A stretch of DNA of 64,000 nucleotides from Actinomyces johnsonii (GTDB taxonomy: Bacteria; Actinomycetota; Actinomycetes; Actinomycetales; Actinomycetaceae): NCBI RefSeq assembly GCF_006546835.1, contig NZ_VICB01000013.1, positions 62,001 through 126,000 on the forward strand, in the 5' to 3' direction. This document shows positions 34,810 to 43,234 of the stretch, piece by piece. Positions within the stretch are counted from its first letter, which is position 1; each line of letters starts with the position of its first letter. The notes under the pieces were generated by a model, which had not been told where the DNA came from, made no database searches, and worked only from the letters and a program-made list of their open reading frames with translations. Made by a program: the position numbers and the translations under genes.

Positions 34810-35625
34810 ATGCAGCAGACGAAACAGACAAGACGAGCGTGCACTGGGGGAGCGGCGGCCAGGCAGGTGGATGCAGCAGTGAGACCAGGCACTGGCGTGC
34901 CGCGACCTGGCGGCGCTATGAGCGATGGGCCTGGCTCAGCTGGTCGGAGTGACTCTGGGGGCGCTGGCTCATCGCCCACCATCCCTGGCCTGCCTTCTGG
35001 TGGTTTTGCCACCATCCTGGTCGATCCGCCTTGGCCGGCTCAGAGCGGTGAGAAGCACTACCGGACGATGAGCCTGGCGCGGATCAAGGCACTGCCGGTG
35101 AGGCGTCTGGCGGCCCGTGATGCCCATCTGTGGCTGTGGACGACCAATGCCTTGCTGCTGAAGGCGTATGAGGTGGCTGAGGCCTGGGGCTTTACGGTGC
35201 GTAGCCCGCTGACCTGGGTGAAGTTCCGCCTTGGCCTGGGTGGTCGCTACCAGCTGCGCAACGCCACCGAGCAGCTGCTGTTCTGCACCCGGGGGAGAGC
35301 ACCCTTGGGCTCGCGCTCCCAGCCGACCTGGTTCAACGCCCCCGTCACGGAGCACTCGCGCAAGCCGGCTGAGCAGTTCGCCATTATCGAGCGGGTCAGC
35401 CCTGGGCCGTACCTGGAGCTGTTTGCCCGCCGTCGGCCAGAGTCGAGCCAGCCCTGGGCGGTGTGGGGCGACCAAGTGGACTCTGATATCCGCGTCCCCG
35501 GCTTTGCCGTGCCGCGGTATAGCAAGCGGACGCGTGAGGCGGAAGTGATGCCGCAGAGGACGCAGGCAGACGACGCTGTCGGTGGTGGCACTGGCGGCGG
35601 TAACGGTGAGGAGGTAACGCGATGA
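34810..35625 (+). CDS. MT-A70 family adenine methyltransferase
   Basis: 271 aa, strong GGAGGG site before the ATG. Catalytic DPPW motif at about residues 71-74 (ILVDPPWPAQSG), followed by the family segments LWLWTTNALLLKAYEV, WVKFRLGLGGRYQLRNATEQ and ending in PYLELFARR, so the fold is complete. MT-A70 enzymes put N6-methyl groups on adenine in DNA or RNA; bacterial members on phages and plasmids are usually orphan DNA methyltransferases, here perhaps protecting the element against restriction. Residues 1-57 and the last 25 are low-complexity Gly/Ser/Ala-rich additions. Confidence 0.85.
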   Translation: MQQTKQTRRACTGGAAARQVDAAVRPGTGVPRPGGAMSDGPGSAGRSDSGGAGSSPTIPGLPSGGFATILVDPPWPAQSGEKHYRTMSLARIKALPVRRLAARDAHLWLWTTNALLLKAYEVAEAWGFTVRSPLTWVKFRLGLGGRYQLRNATEQLLFCTRGRAPLGSRSQPTWFNAPVTEHSRKPAEQFAIIERVSPGPYLELFARRRPESSQPWAVWGDQVDSDIRVPGFAVPRYSKRTREAEVMPQRTQADDAVGGGTGGGNGEEVTR

Positions 35626-35676
35626 GTCGGCCGTGGCGTGACAAGTACCCAATTTGCAGTCTTCGAGGAGATGGTG

Positions 35677-35871
35677 ATGATGAGCGATTCGAGGCATTCG
35701 CTTGCTGGCAGTCTGCTGCGATGCGGCGTCGGCCTGCTCCTGATCGCGATGGGGCTGAGGTGGATCGTCGTCATCGTGCAAAGCAGCTGGCCCTGGCTCG
35801 TCGGGCTGCTCGTCGTGAGCGCCGTCGCCTGGCTGGCAGTGCGCTGGTGGTGGAGCCGACGGGAGTGGTGA
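35677..35871 (+). CDS. small two-segment membrane protein
   Basis: 64 aa from the ATG at 35677 (a GAGGAG site at 35665-35670; ATGs at 35671 and 35680 are also possible). Two membrane segments (LLRCGVGLLLIAMGLRWIVV and WPWLVGLLVVSAVAWLAV) and a Trp/Arg-rich end. Third codon positions are almost all G or C, unlike an overlapping frame at 35622-36050 that starts on the methyltransferase stop and is less convincing. Role unknown; part of the backbone run. Confidence 0.6.
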   Translation: MMSDSRHSLAGSLLRCGVGLLLIAMGLRWIVVIVQSSWPWLVGLLVVSAVAWLAVRWWWSRREW

Positions 35872-36046
35872 GGGAGCCCGGCAGAAGCGAGCGGCAGACG
35901 GATAGGCGTCGTCAGCTAGGCCAGGCTGAGCAGTGCCCGAGTTGGCCAGTGGACGACAAGACGCAGCGGACACGTTCCTGTCGGCGTCGCAGTCCTCACT
36001 CCGCTAGCGGTGACCAGGGCGAACACCTTCCCACCAGGAGGCAGCC

Positions 36047-36556
36047 ATGATGGCCCTCTACCGCGGTGGTCGGCCTGGTTCGTCGCGGCGGGTGTGGCTG
36101 GTGCCGGTGCGGCGAAGCGGCATGGATCACCGGGCGGTGGCGCGGATCGTGCTGGCTCTGGCGCGGCAGATGGCGGCAGAGGCGGATGAGGCTGTGGAGT
36201 CGGCAACGGTTAACGGGGCGGTGTCCTCAGGTGCGGGGGCTTGCTCGATGCGTGAGCCTGGCACCAGCGATGTGTCGGCTACCGGGAGTGATGCTGCGGC
36301 TCCGTGGGCTGGCGCTCATAGCGGCCAGAGTGCTCGTGGTGTCTCCTCGGTGGGGCGCTGCGCTGCGAATGAGCCCCTGTCGGCATTGCCCGGGAGTGGC
36401 TCGGCAGGTCGGTGTGCTCACCAGCGTCATGATGGTGCTCGCTACTTGGCTCATGGCGGCCTTTCCGCCGCTTCCCACGTCTTGCCGGATCGAGCTGGTA
36501 CGGCCAAGACCGACGAGGATGCTGCTCCGTCCTCTACGCCGGGAGGCACCCCGTGA
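36047..36556 (+). CDS. backbone protein with low-complexity C-terminal half
   Basis: 169 aa, GGAGG site nine bases upstream. Residues 1-60 are helical and basic (MDHRAVARIVLALARQMAAE); the rest is Gly/Ser/Ala/Asp-rich. Codon bias is clearly coding up to about 36240; beyond that another frame, which encodes a hydrophobic stretch (GVLTSVMMVLATWLMAAF), shows better bias, so a frameshift in the middle is possible. The stop overlaps the start of the ATPase gene. Function unknown. Confidence 0.45.
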   Translation: MMALYRGGRPGSSRRVWLVPVRRSGMDHRAVARIVLALARQMAAEADEAVESATVNGAVSSGAGACSMREPGTSDVSATGSDAAAPWAGAHSGQSARGVSSVGRCAANEPLSALPGSGSAGRCAHQRHDGARYLAHGGLSAASHVLPDRAGTAKTDEDAAPSSTPGGTP

Positions 36557-38859
36557 TGGCCCCCTCTACTCATCCCCTGGTGTGGCATCAACTCCGCTTT
36601 GCTCTGCCGCTCGCCCAGGACGCGGCGGTGGGTTTGGTGGAGCGGCTCCTGGCGGATGGTTCGCTGGGTCGGGTGGTGCTGGAGCTGCGCGCCTCAAGCG
36701 GTCACGCAGTCTGGGCGGTGGGCTCGCGGGCTGGTGAGCGGCTGATCTCGGTGGTGCGTGAGCTGGTGCCGGGCTGCCGGGTGTCTCGTGGCTTCTCGCG
36801 GCGGGCGGTGAACCAAGCGGTGGCGGTGTCAGCCCGGCCAATCGGGGCGGGACTGGCGGCGGAGCGGCTGGTGGCGGTGGTGCGGGCTGTCTTGGCGGCG
36901 CTTGCGGTGACGGCTGAGGGTGAGGAGTTGGTGGTTCAGTTGCAGCTGGGGCGGCGCTTTAGCCCGGAGGTGTGTGGGCGGGTGGAGCCGCAGGGCTGGC
37001 TGGAGCTGCTCGGCCTCGTGCCGATTCCGTCTCTTAGTGGTGAGCGGGGTCGGCGGATGCGGGCGCAGGTGGGGCGGCATCGAGCAGCGGCGAGTCTGCG
37101 TCTGGGGGTGCGGGCGGCCTCGCCGCTGCGTCAGCGGGTGCTGCTGCAGGGGCTGTTGGGGGCGCTGCGCCTATTGGAGGGGCCGGGGGTGCGGCTGCGC
37201 GCCCGCACAGAGCACCCCGCCAAGCTCGATGCGGTGCGGCGGCCGTGGCGGTCGGGGTTGGAGCTTGGTGCAGGAGAGATTGTGGCGATGGCGGGCTGGC
37301 CGGTAGGTGAGGGGGCGTTGCCGCTGCTGGGCAGTGGGCACCCGCGCCTGGTGGCTCCGCCGCCGGAGGTGGGGTCCGGGTCGTCCCAGCGCGTGGTCGG
37401 TGCCAGTGCGGTGCCGGGCGAGGCCGGGCTGGTGCGCCTGCCGATTGCCGACGCTGTCTACCACACGCATCTGTTGGGGCCGACTGGTGTGGGTAAGTCG
37501 ACGGTGCTGCTGTCGTTGGCGCTGGCTGATGCGGCCGAGGGCCGGGGCCTGCTCCTGCTCGACCCCAAGGGGGATCTGGCGACGGACTTCGTAGCGCGCC
37601 TGCCTCAGGAGCGGGCGGGTGACGTGGTGGTGCTGGATCCGACTAATCCCTGCCCGGTGGGGTTTAACCCGCTGGCTGGGCCGCCGGAGCTGGCGGTGGT
37701 GACGGCGGAGGCGGTGCTGGGGGTGCTGGCCGAGCTGTTTCGCGACAGCTGGGGCATCCGCACCACCGATGTGCTCTCCGCCGCGCTGCTGACGCTAGCG
37801 CGTATCCCGCAGGCGACGCTGGTGTGGCTGGTGCCGCTGCTGACCAACCCAGCCTTCCGACACCGAGTACTGGCACTCGCTCCGTCTGATCCTTTGGGGA
37901 CGGATGTCTTTTGGCAGGGGTATGAGGCCAAGCCGGTGCGGACCCAGGCGGTGGAGGTCGCCCCGGTGCTCAACAAGCTGCGCCAGCTGATGCTGCGCCC
38001 AGGACTGCGGGCGATGCTGGGCCAGGCCCAGCCCCGCTTCGGGCTGGTGGATCTGCTGGAACGGCGACGCATCGTGGTGGTCAACCTCAACCAAGGCCTG
38101 CTCGGAGCCGGGGCGGCCCGCTTGCTAGGGACCCTGCTGATCTCGCAGCTGTGGCAGCACCTGCTAGCACGCCAGGCCCAACCAGCCCAGCGGCGGCAGA
38201 TCGTCAGCGTGTATATCGATGAGGTCCAGGCCTTCCTAGCGGGGCTGCCGGGCAGCCTGGCCGACGCCCTGGCCCAGGCCCGGTCACTGGGCGCAGCCTT
38301 CCACCTGGCACACCAGTACCGGGGCCAGCTCAGTGCCGAGATGATGCAGGCGGTGGAGACCAACACACGCTCCAAGGTGTACTTCGCCTTGTCGGCGACC
38401 GACGCGGCTGCAGCAGCCCGGCTGGCTCCGGAGCTGGAGGCGGCCGACTTCCAGCTGCTGGCCCAGTACCAGGCCTACGCCACCGTCATGCACCAGGGAC
38501 GCCGCTCGGGCTGGTTCTCCCTGGCTACTCGGCCTGCCCCACCAGCGGTGCGCGACCCAGCCCTGCTCTACGCCGCCAGCCACGCCCGCTACGGCATCCC
38601 AGCCGAGCAGACCGAAGCCGAGCTCATCGCCCTGACCAGCGGCACCGCACCCAACACCGTCAACGATGCTGAGTGTGCCAACTCGGCGGCGGCGCTGACG
38701 GACGACACCAACAACACCACAGCAGATGTCACTGGTGACGGGGCGGTTGAGTCAATGCCTGGCGTGCCGGATGAGTCTGGCCCAGACGGCACTAGTAACG
38801 GAGCTGAGCCTGGGCCGGGGCGGCTCCGCCCCGCTATTGGCCGCAGGAGGCGACCATGA
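36553..38859 (+). CDS. VirD4/TraG-like coupling ATPase lacking membrane segments
   Basis: 768 aa from GTG 36553 (GGGAGG upstream) or the ATG three bases on. Residues about 300-680 form a type IV coupling-protein/FtsK-HerA-like ATPase: Walker A LLGPTGVGKST (about 308), DPKGDLATDF after it, Walker B VYIDEVQAFL (about 553) and the AHQYRGQL sensor region. The N-terminal 290 residues are an unrecognised alpha/beta domain; no membrane helix is seen, unlike standard VirD4. The C-terminal 90 residues are low-complexity and acidic. Such proteins in actinobacterial elements are thought to bring DNA to the transfer pore. Its partner is probably the replication-relaxation protein two genes on. Confidence 0.8.
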   Translation: MMAPSTHPLVWHQLRFALPLAQDAAVGLVERLLADGSLGRVVLELRASSGHAVWAVGSRAGERLISVVRELVPGCRVSRGFSRRAVNQAVAVSARPIGAGLAAERLVAVVRAVLAALAVTAEGEELVVQLQLGRRFSPEVCGRVEPQGWLELLGLVPIPSLSGERGRRMRAQVGRHRAAASLRLGVRAASPLRQRVLLQGLLGALRLLEGPGVRLRARTEHPAKLDAVRRPWRSGLELGAGEIVAMAGWPVGEGALPLLGSGHPRLVAPPPEVGSGSSQRVVGASAVPGEAGLVRLPIADAVYHTHLLGPTGVGKSTVLLSLALADAAEGRGLLLLDPKGDLATDFVARLPQERAGDVVVLDPTNPCPVGFNPLAGPPELAVVTAEAVLGVLAELFRDSWGIRTTDVLSAALLTLARIPQATLVWLVPLLTNPAFRHRVLALAPSDPLGTDVFWQGYEAKPVRTQAVEVAPVLNKLRQLMLRPGLRAMLGQAQPRFGLVDLLERRRIVVVNLNQGLLGAGAARLLGTLLISQLWQHLLARQAQPAQRRQIVSVYIDEVQAFLAGLPGSLADALAQARSLGAAFHLAHQYRGQLSAEMMQAVETNTRSKVYFALSATDAAAAARLAPELEAADFQLLAQYQAYATVMHQGRRSGWFSLATRPAPPAVRDPALLYAASHARYGIPAEQTEAELIALTSGTAPNTVNDAECANSAAALTDDTNNTTADVTGDGAVESMPGVPDESGPDGTSNGAEPGPGRLRPAIGRRRRP

Positions 38860-39042
38860 GACGGCCGGTACATGAGTACACGATCTGGCACCACTACAAG
38901 CGAAGCACGTGCGGTGCTGGTGGCGCGGTGGGCCTGCGAAGCACTGGGTGGGGGCGTCGTCTCGGTGGACGTGTCGGTCGACGCACCGCTGCACTCACGG
39001 CTCACGGCAAGCGGCGACACCAAGCCCTTTCTCGGCGATTAG
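38856..39042 (+). pseudogene. small gene with probable frameshift
   Basis: A GGAGG site precedes the ATG at 38856, which overlaps the stop of the coupling ATPase gene. For about 19 codons (MRRPVHEYTIWHHYKRSTC) this frame has the strong GC bias of real genes. Then the bias passes to the frame one base off (AVLVARWACEALGGGVVSVD to SGDTKPFLGD, stop at 39042). A one-base indel near 38914 explains this and would give a protein of about 62 residues. Without a frameshift, the first frame stays open to 39104 and overlaps the next start (ATGA), so an 82-aa product is the alternative. Confidence 0.4.
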
Positions 39043-39100
39043 TGGCGGTGACTGACCCCACCTGGTGTGGTCACGTCTGGCCCGGCGGAGGCGGCCAGCG

Positions 39101-39949
39101 ATGAACCGGTCACCCACCATTGCAGTGGCCCGGTTCTCATCGCTGGTGCCTGCGCCGATCCATCCGATGCAGGCGCACCTGCTCGCCCTGGTGGCGGCCC
39201 ACCGCTTCGCCACCACCACGCAGCTCGCCAGGCTCACCGCACTGGAGTATGCGTCGTCGGCCTCGGCTCTGCGCCAGACCCAGCGCCACCTGGCCAGCCT
39301 GGCTCAGCAGCGCCTCCTGACGAGCCTGGAGCGCCGGGTCGGCGGCTGGCAGGGCGGCTCAGCCGTGACCATCTGGGCCGCGACGACTCGGGGTCACCGG
39401 CGTGTGGCAGCAGATGAGGGAGAGGAGGTGGCGCGGCGGCAGCGGCCCCGTGAGGTGTCGACCACCTTCCTGGATCATTTGCTGGCGATAACCGAGGTGC
39501 GCACCAGTATCGAGGAGGCCGTCCGCCAGGAGGCGGACACCGAGGCGGCGGTGGCCTTGGAGCCGGAGTGCTGGCGCTCTGCGCTCAGCCCCAGTGGCCA
39601 GGTGCAGGTGCTGCGCCCCGACCTGGCGGTGACCATTACCAGCCCGGCCTATGAGGATCGCTATCTCGTTGAGGTCGACCGGGCTACCGAGAACCCCGGC
39701 CGCGTCATCGCCACCTGCTGGCGCTACCAGGAACACCAAGCCCAGGCCAGCGACGGTGACGTCTTCCCCCTGGTGGTCTGGCTGGTCCCCACCGACCGCA
39801 GACGCCACCGCCTGGAGCGGGCCATCGCCCACAGCACCGGCCTGCTGCGCGACCTCTTCCGCGTCATCCGCCTCGACCAGCTGCCCACCCTGATCCACGG
39901 CGGCCCCGCCGCCATCCCCACCCCACAGGCCACCAACCAGGTGGGCTGA
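39101..39949 (+). CDS. replication-relaxation family protein
   Basis: 282 aa from the ATG at 39101 with GGAGG upstream. The N-terminal winged helix (LLALVAAHRFATTTQLARLT, then SASALRQTQRHLASLAQQRL) and the C-terminal domain with LRPDLAVTI and RYLVEVDRATE are those of the replication-relaxation family, common on actinobacterial plasmids and integrative elements and implicated in replication or nicking. The D...E-x-D pattern in the C-terminal domain is nuclease-like. It may act with the coupling ATPase as the transfer-initiation pair, in the absence of any recognisable relaxase. Confidence 0.75.
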   Translation: MNRSPTIAVARFSSLVPAPIHPMQAHLLALVAAHRFATTTQLARLTALEYASSASALRQTQRHLASLAQQRLLTSLERRVGGWQGGSAVTIWAATTRGHRRVAADEGEEVARRQRPREVSTTFLDHLLAITEVRTSIEEAVRQEADTEAAVALEPECWRSALSPSGQVQVLRPDLAVTITSPAYEDRYLVEVDRATENPGRVIATCWRYQEHQAQASDGDVFPLVVWLVPTDRRRHRLERAIAHSTGLLRDLFRVIRLDQLPTLIHGGPAAIPTPQATNQVG

Positions 39950-40065
39950 CACACCAAAAGGAGGCATATCCCTCCGAAAAATACACTAAGTAACAGCCTG
40001 CCATTTCTAGGGCGACATGCCAAGGACATTGAGGTGAGTACTGCGCACAGCAGACAACCACCAAA

Positions 40066-40090
40066 CCGCGATCCGTGCGGAAACTCGCGG
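40066..40090. other. hairpin in the gap before the recombination genes
   Basis: CCGCGA at 40066-40071 pairs with TCGCGG at 40085-40090, with an inner CCG/CGG. The surrounding 260-bp gap (39950-40209) has no gene. It could be a terminator, a site for the recombination proteins or part of an origin of transfer. Confidence 0.3.
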
Positions 40091-40209
40091 ATTGCCGCCA
40101 GAGGTCAAGTGAAAACTGGACTGGACTTTTCCGCCCATCTGAGCGTCAATAGAAAGAGGAGAAACACTAAACCAGTGAAATAGCAATATATGACGAGAGG
40201 AGGACACCG

Positions 40210-40917
40210 ATGACAACACAAACCAGAACGAACGCACAGGAGCAGCACCCGGCCGTGCTTGACGGTGTGCCAGCCACCGCACTGGACAGCCAGGCGGGTA
40301 CTGGGCCGATCGCCATCTTCTACGGCGCGGCCCGCTACTCCTTCGAGCTGGCCCGGCAACGGGAGCTGGTAGAGGACTACGCCGACGCAACCGGCCTCAA
40401 CCTGGTCACCGAGTTCCACGACCGACAGCAGCGCCAGGACGGCCTGAGCATGCTGCTCGATGCCTGCAAGCGCGGTGGAGTGGAGTACGTCATCACGGCG
40501 GGCTGGCCCACCCCCAACCTCACCACCACCGAAGCAGACGTGGTAACCGAGCAGCTCGCACAAGCCGGCACCCACCTGGTCTGCCTCAATACCTGGCAGC
40601 CCGGCGACGGCACCCCACCAACCTGGTGGAACGACGAAGAAGGCGCGTGGATGCGCCAGCTCGATGAGCTGAGAAGCCAGGACCGCAGACAGCGCGAGCA
40701 GACCAGAGAGCATAGCCAGCCTGGCGAAACCGGCGAGAGCGATCAGGTTGGGGAATCCGGCCAGCCCAGTGGCGTCAACCAGGCCGGTGAAGCAGGCGAT
40801 GGCACAGATGCCCGCGAAACAAACGAAATCGGTGCGGACAGCCAGGTCAACCAGGGCAGTCGAACCGGCAACGCCAGTGAACACACCGAACCCAGCAAGG
40901 AGGTGCACCATGCCTGA
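40210..40917 (+). CDS. resolvase-like protein without catalytic residues
   Basis: 235 aa, GAGGA upstream. Residues 30-140 follow the fold order of serine-recombinase catalytic domains and can be laid beside the neighbouring integrase: IAIFYGAARYS for AVSYIRVSTREQ, VTEFHDRQQRQ for VKEFADRGESA, GGVEYVITAGWPTPN for GGIDYVIVHKLDRLA. The catalytic Ser and the Arg cluster after YVI are missing, so it should not cut DNA. The last 90 residues are low-complexity Gly/Glu/Ser/Gln-rich. Its stop overlaps the integrase start by eight bases. It may be a partner or directionality factor of the integrase. Confidence 0.65.
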   Translation: MTTQTRTNAQEQHPAVLDGVPATALDSQAGTGPIAIFYGAARYSFELARQRELVEDYADATGLNLVTEFHDRQQRQDGLSMLLDACKRGGVEYVITAGWPTPNLTTTEADVVTEQLAQAGTHLVCLNTWQPGDGTPPTWWNDEEGAWMRQLDELRSQDRRQREQTREHSQPGETGESDQVGESGQPSGVNQAGEAGDGTDARETNEIGADSQVNQGSRTGNASEHTEPSKEVHHA

Positions 40918-42865
40918 CGCACTCGCTCCCGATCCCTTCACCGCCATGGCCGCCCAGCTCACGCCCAAACGGGCCGTCTCCTACATCCGTGTCTCTACCC
41001 GCGAGCAGGCCCAGCGTGGTGGTAGTGAGGAGGGCTTCTCCCTCCCCGCTCAGCGTGAGGCGAATAAGCGCAAGGCTCAGTCCATGGGCGCGCTGGTGGT
41101 TAAGGAGTTCGCCGACCGCGGTGAGTCCGCCCGCTCCGCTAACCGGCCTGAGCTGCAGAAGATGCTGGCGTATCTTAAGGAAGATGGTGGGATTGACTAC
41201 GTCATCGTCCACAAGCTAGATCGGTTAGCTCGGAACCGGGCGGATGATGTGGAGATTAACCGGGCCTTCGAGGAGGCGGGTGTGCGGCTGGTGTCGACGA
41301 GTGAAAACATCGACCAGACGCCTGGCGGGATGTTACTGCACGGCATTATGAGTAGTATTGCTGAGTTCTACTCCCGGAACCTCGCCAACGAGGTCATCAA
41401 GGGGATGGGCGAGAAAGCCAGGAACGGCGGGACGCTGGGCAAGGCACCGCTGGGGTATGTGAATGTACGAGGGCGGGATGAGCATGGGAGAGAGGTTCGG
41501 ACGGTTGAGCTGGATGAGGAGCGGGCTCCCCTGCTTCGCCTGGCTTTTTCCGAGTATGCGACGGGTCAGTGGACGGTTGGTCAGCTAGCCAAGCACGTGG
41601 CAGGGTTAGGGCTGGATGTGCCGGCGACGCCGAGTCGGCCAGCCCGGCCCATTACCAAGGGGCGGTTGCATACGTTATTGCGGCATCCGTACTACAAGGG
41701 TGTGGTGCAGTTCCAGGGTGTGGAGTACCCGGGCAAGCACGAGCCGCTGGTGGATGAGGAGACGTGGCAGGCGGTGCAGGCTGTGCTGGGCTCCCATCGC
41801 AGTGGCGAGCGGGAGCGGATGCATAACCACTTCCTGAAGAGCACGGTGGTGTGTGGGCAGTGTGGTAGTCGGCTGCTGGTGCAGAACACGAAGAATGGCA
41901 AGGGGGTGCTATACCCCTACTTCATCTGTGCCAGGCGGCAGCGGCTGCATGACTGCTCCTTTAAGGCGGTGCTCATTGAAGTGGTGGAGGCGCAGATGCA
42001 GGAGGTGTATCGGCGGCTGTATGTCAGTGAGGCGGATCGCCAGGAGATTGAGCGATATCTGCTGGCGGAGCTGGCACGGATTGAGGGAGAGAAGGATCGG
42101 AGCGTCCGGTCGCTGACGGTGCGGCGGACGAATCTGGAGGATGAGCGGCGCAGGCTGCTGCAGGCTCACTACGGTGGAGCGGTGCCGCTGGAGCTGCTCA
42201 AGGAGGAGCAGGAGCGGCTGGGGCGAGAGCTGGCGGGGATTCAGCGTCAGCTTGATGCGTACCAGGCGGATGCCAAGCTGGTGTGGGCGCATGTGGAGCA
42301 GGCGCTGGATCTGCTGGAGGACTGCTACCGGCTGTATATGGCGGCGCCGGATCACCTAAGGAAGCAGCTGAACCAGGTGTTCTTCGAGCGGGTGCTGGTC
42401 AACCCGGCGGTGGATGAAGACGGCCGGGTCATCCTGCCTGGTGAAGGTGGTGATGACGGGGCTGGCGGAGAGTTGCAGGATGCGGACGATGGTGTGAGGG
42501 GCGCTGATGACGAACCTGATGGACAGCGTGGCAGTGATGGGTGGGAACGCGGTGAGTGTGAGGCAGACGATGCTGCTAGTGACGAGCCAACAGGTCGAGC
42601 CGATGAGGCGCCCTGCTCTGTCCGCGTGGCGGACACCGGTAGCGATGTCTGCCTGGAAGCGCGGCTCAACCGGCCGTTCGACCAGCTGGCCAGCGCACGA
42701 CTCCGGGCTGTGGCACGGATTGCTGCCCTACGAAAATCGCCCACCTCGATGGGAGGTGGGCGACGGTCCTCGGCTGAGACGGCCACTGGGGCTGTTTCTC
42801 AGGGTGAGGGTTTGTATAGCGATGCTGTGGTGCCCCCGGCGGGACTCGAACCCGCACGCCCGTAG
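40910..42865 (+). CDS. large serine recombinase (integrase of the element)
   Basis: 651 aa from the ATG at 40910 (AAGGAGG site). Catalytic domain with YIRVSTREQ (Ser29) and KLDRLAR; recombinase domain (about 190-290, GKAPLGYVNVRGRDE); zinc ribbon (VCGQCGSRLLV ... ICARRQRLHDC); coiled coil (about 390-470); then an acidic low-complexity tail. The last ten residues (PPAGLEPARP) are encoded by the antisense of the tRNA-Leu gene, and the 31-bp attachment repeat is codons 632-641. On excision the reading frame would run on into the double-HTH gene from 1358, giving about 788 residues. Confidence 0.9.
   Translation: MPDALAPDPFTAMAAQLTPKRAVSYIRVSTREQAQRGGSEEGFSLPAQREANKRKAQSMGALVVKEFADRGESARSANRPELQKMLAYLKEDGGIDYVIVHKLDRLARNRADDVEINRAFEEAGVRLVSTSENIDQTPGGMLLHGIMSSIAEFYSRNLANEVIKGMGEKARNGGTLGKAPLGYVNVRGRDEHGREVRTVELDEERAPLLRLAFSEYATGQWTVGQLAKHVAGLGLDVPATPSRPARPITKGRLHTLLRHPYYKGVVQFQGVEYPGKHEPLVDEETWQAVQAVLGSHRSGERERMHNHFLKSTVVCGQCGSRLLVQNTKNGKGVLYPYFICARRQRLHDCSFKAVLIEVVEAQMQEVYRRLYVSEADRQEIERYLLAELARIEGEKDRSVRSLTVRRTNLEDERRRLLQAHYGGAVPLELLKEEQERLGRELAGIQRQLDAYQADAKLVWAHVEQALDLLEDCYRLYMAAPDHLRKQLNQVFFERVLVNPAVDEDGRVILPGEGGDDGAGGELQDADDGVRGADDEPDGQRGSDGWERGECEADDAASDEPTGRADEAPCSVRVADTGSDVCLEARLNRPFDQLASARLRAVARIAALRKSPTSMGGGRRSSAETATGAVSQGEGLYSDAVVPPAGLEPARP
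42803..42833 (+). repeat. right attachment site of the mobile element (attR)
   Basis: 31-bp copy of the repeat at 1328-1358, 27 of 31 identical. Its last six bases are the CCA end, discriminator and last acceptor bases of tRNA-Leu. It lies within the last codons of the recombinase gene. Confidence 0.75.
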
Positions 42866-42912
42866 GCAGCGACTTTTAAGGTCGCGGTGTCTACCGATTC
42901 CACCACGGGGGC
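42828..42912 (-). tRNA. tRNA-Leu (anticodon UAA)
   Basis: 85 nt including encoded CCA. Acceptor GCCCCCG pairs with CGGGGGC; anticodon loop CTTAAAA in stem GCGAC/GTCGC; long variable arm (class II); T arm GCGGGTTCGAGTCCCGC. The gene is intact and its 3' end is the integration target of the element. Confidence 0.95.
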
Positions 42913-42946
42913 GAAGTGTCCTGATGTTTGAGTATTGGGCACACGG

Positions 42947-43038
42947 TACCCCCACTGGGATTCGAACCCAGGACCTTGTGCTTATCAGGCACGACACGAG
43001 GTATAAGCTCGCTGCTCTAACCGCTGAGCTATGGGGGC
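42947..43038 (-). tRNA. unusual tRNA-Ile-like gene with two anticodon-type arms
   Basis: 92 nt. Acceptor GCCCCCA/TGGGGGT (first pair G-U), normal D arm and T arm (CTGGGTTCGAATCCCAG). Between them are two hairpins with 7-base loops: GCGAG-CTTATAC-CTCGT (loop would read UAU) and GTGC-CTGATAA-GCAC (loop would read GAU), followed by the normal variable-loop sequence AGGTC. Both readings mean isoleucine. Either it is tRNA-Ile(GAU) with an insert of about 19 nt before the anticodon stem, or tRNA-Ile(UAU) with a long variable arm. CC but not CCA is encoded (CCG). Confidence 0.75.
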
Positions 43039-43234
43039 GCGGCCGTGACGCCGATGGCGTCGAGGAGGGCCGGCGCTGCCAGCACCGGAGGTCCCGACTG
43101 CGCGGAAGTAGGCTACCCCAGATGAGGACCGCTCCGGTCGTTTTCTTGGCTGTGTTTCACCAGGTGGCCGCTCCGGGCCGCGTCGATGTCAGCGGGTCAC
43201 AGGTAATTCTCGGCCTAGCCGCTAGCCTGGTTGC

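Noticed and set aside
34969-35973. 334-aa minus-strand open frame across the methyltransferase gene
   Set aside because: Antisense to the DPPW-containing gene; Arg/His/Pro-rich shadow without a start signal.
35622-36050. 142-aa open frame that starts on the methyltransferase stop and ends on the next start
   Set aside because: Good ribosome site and neat overlaps at both ends, but its codon bias is poor while the overlapping membrane-protein frame (35677-35871) has almost pure G/C third positions and clear membrane helices. Kept only as an alternative.
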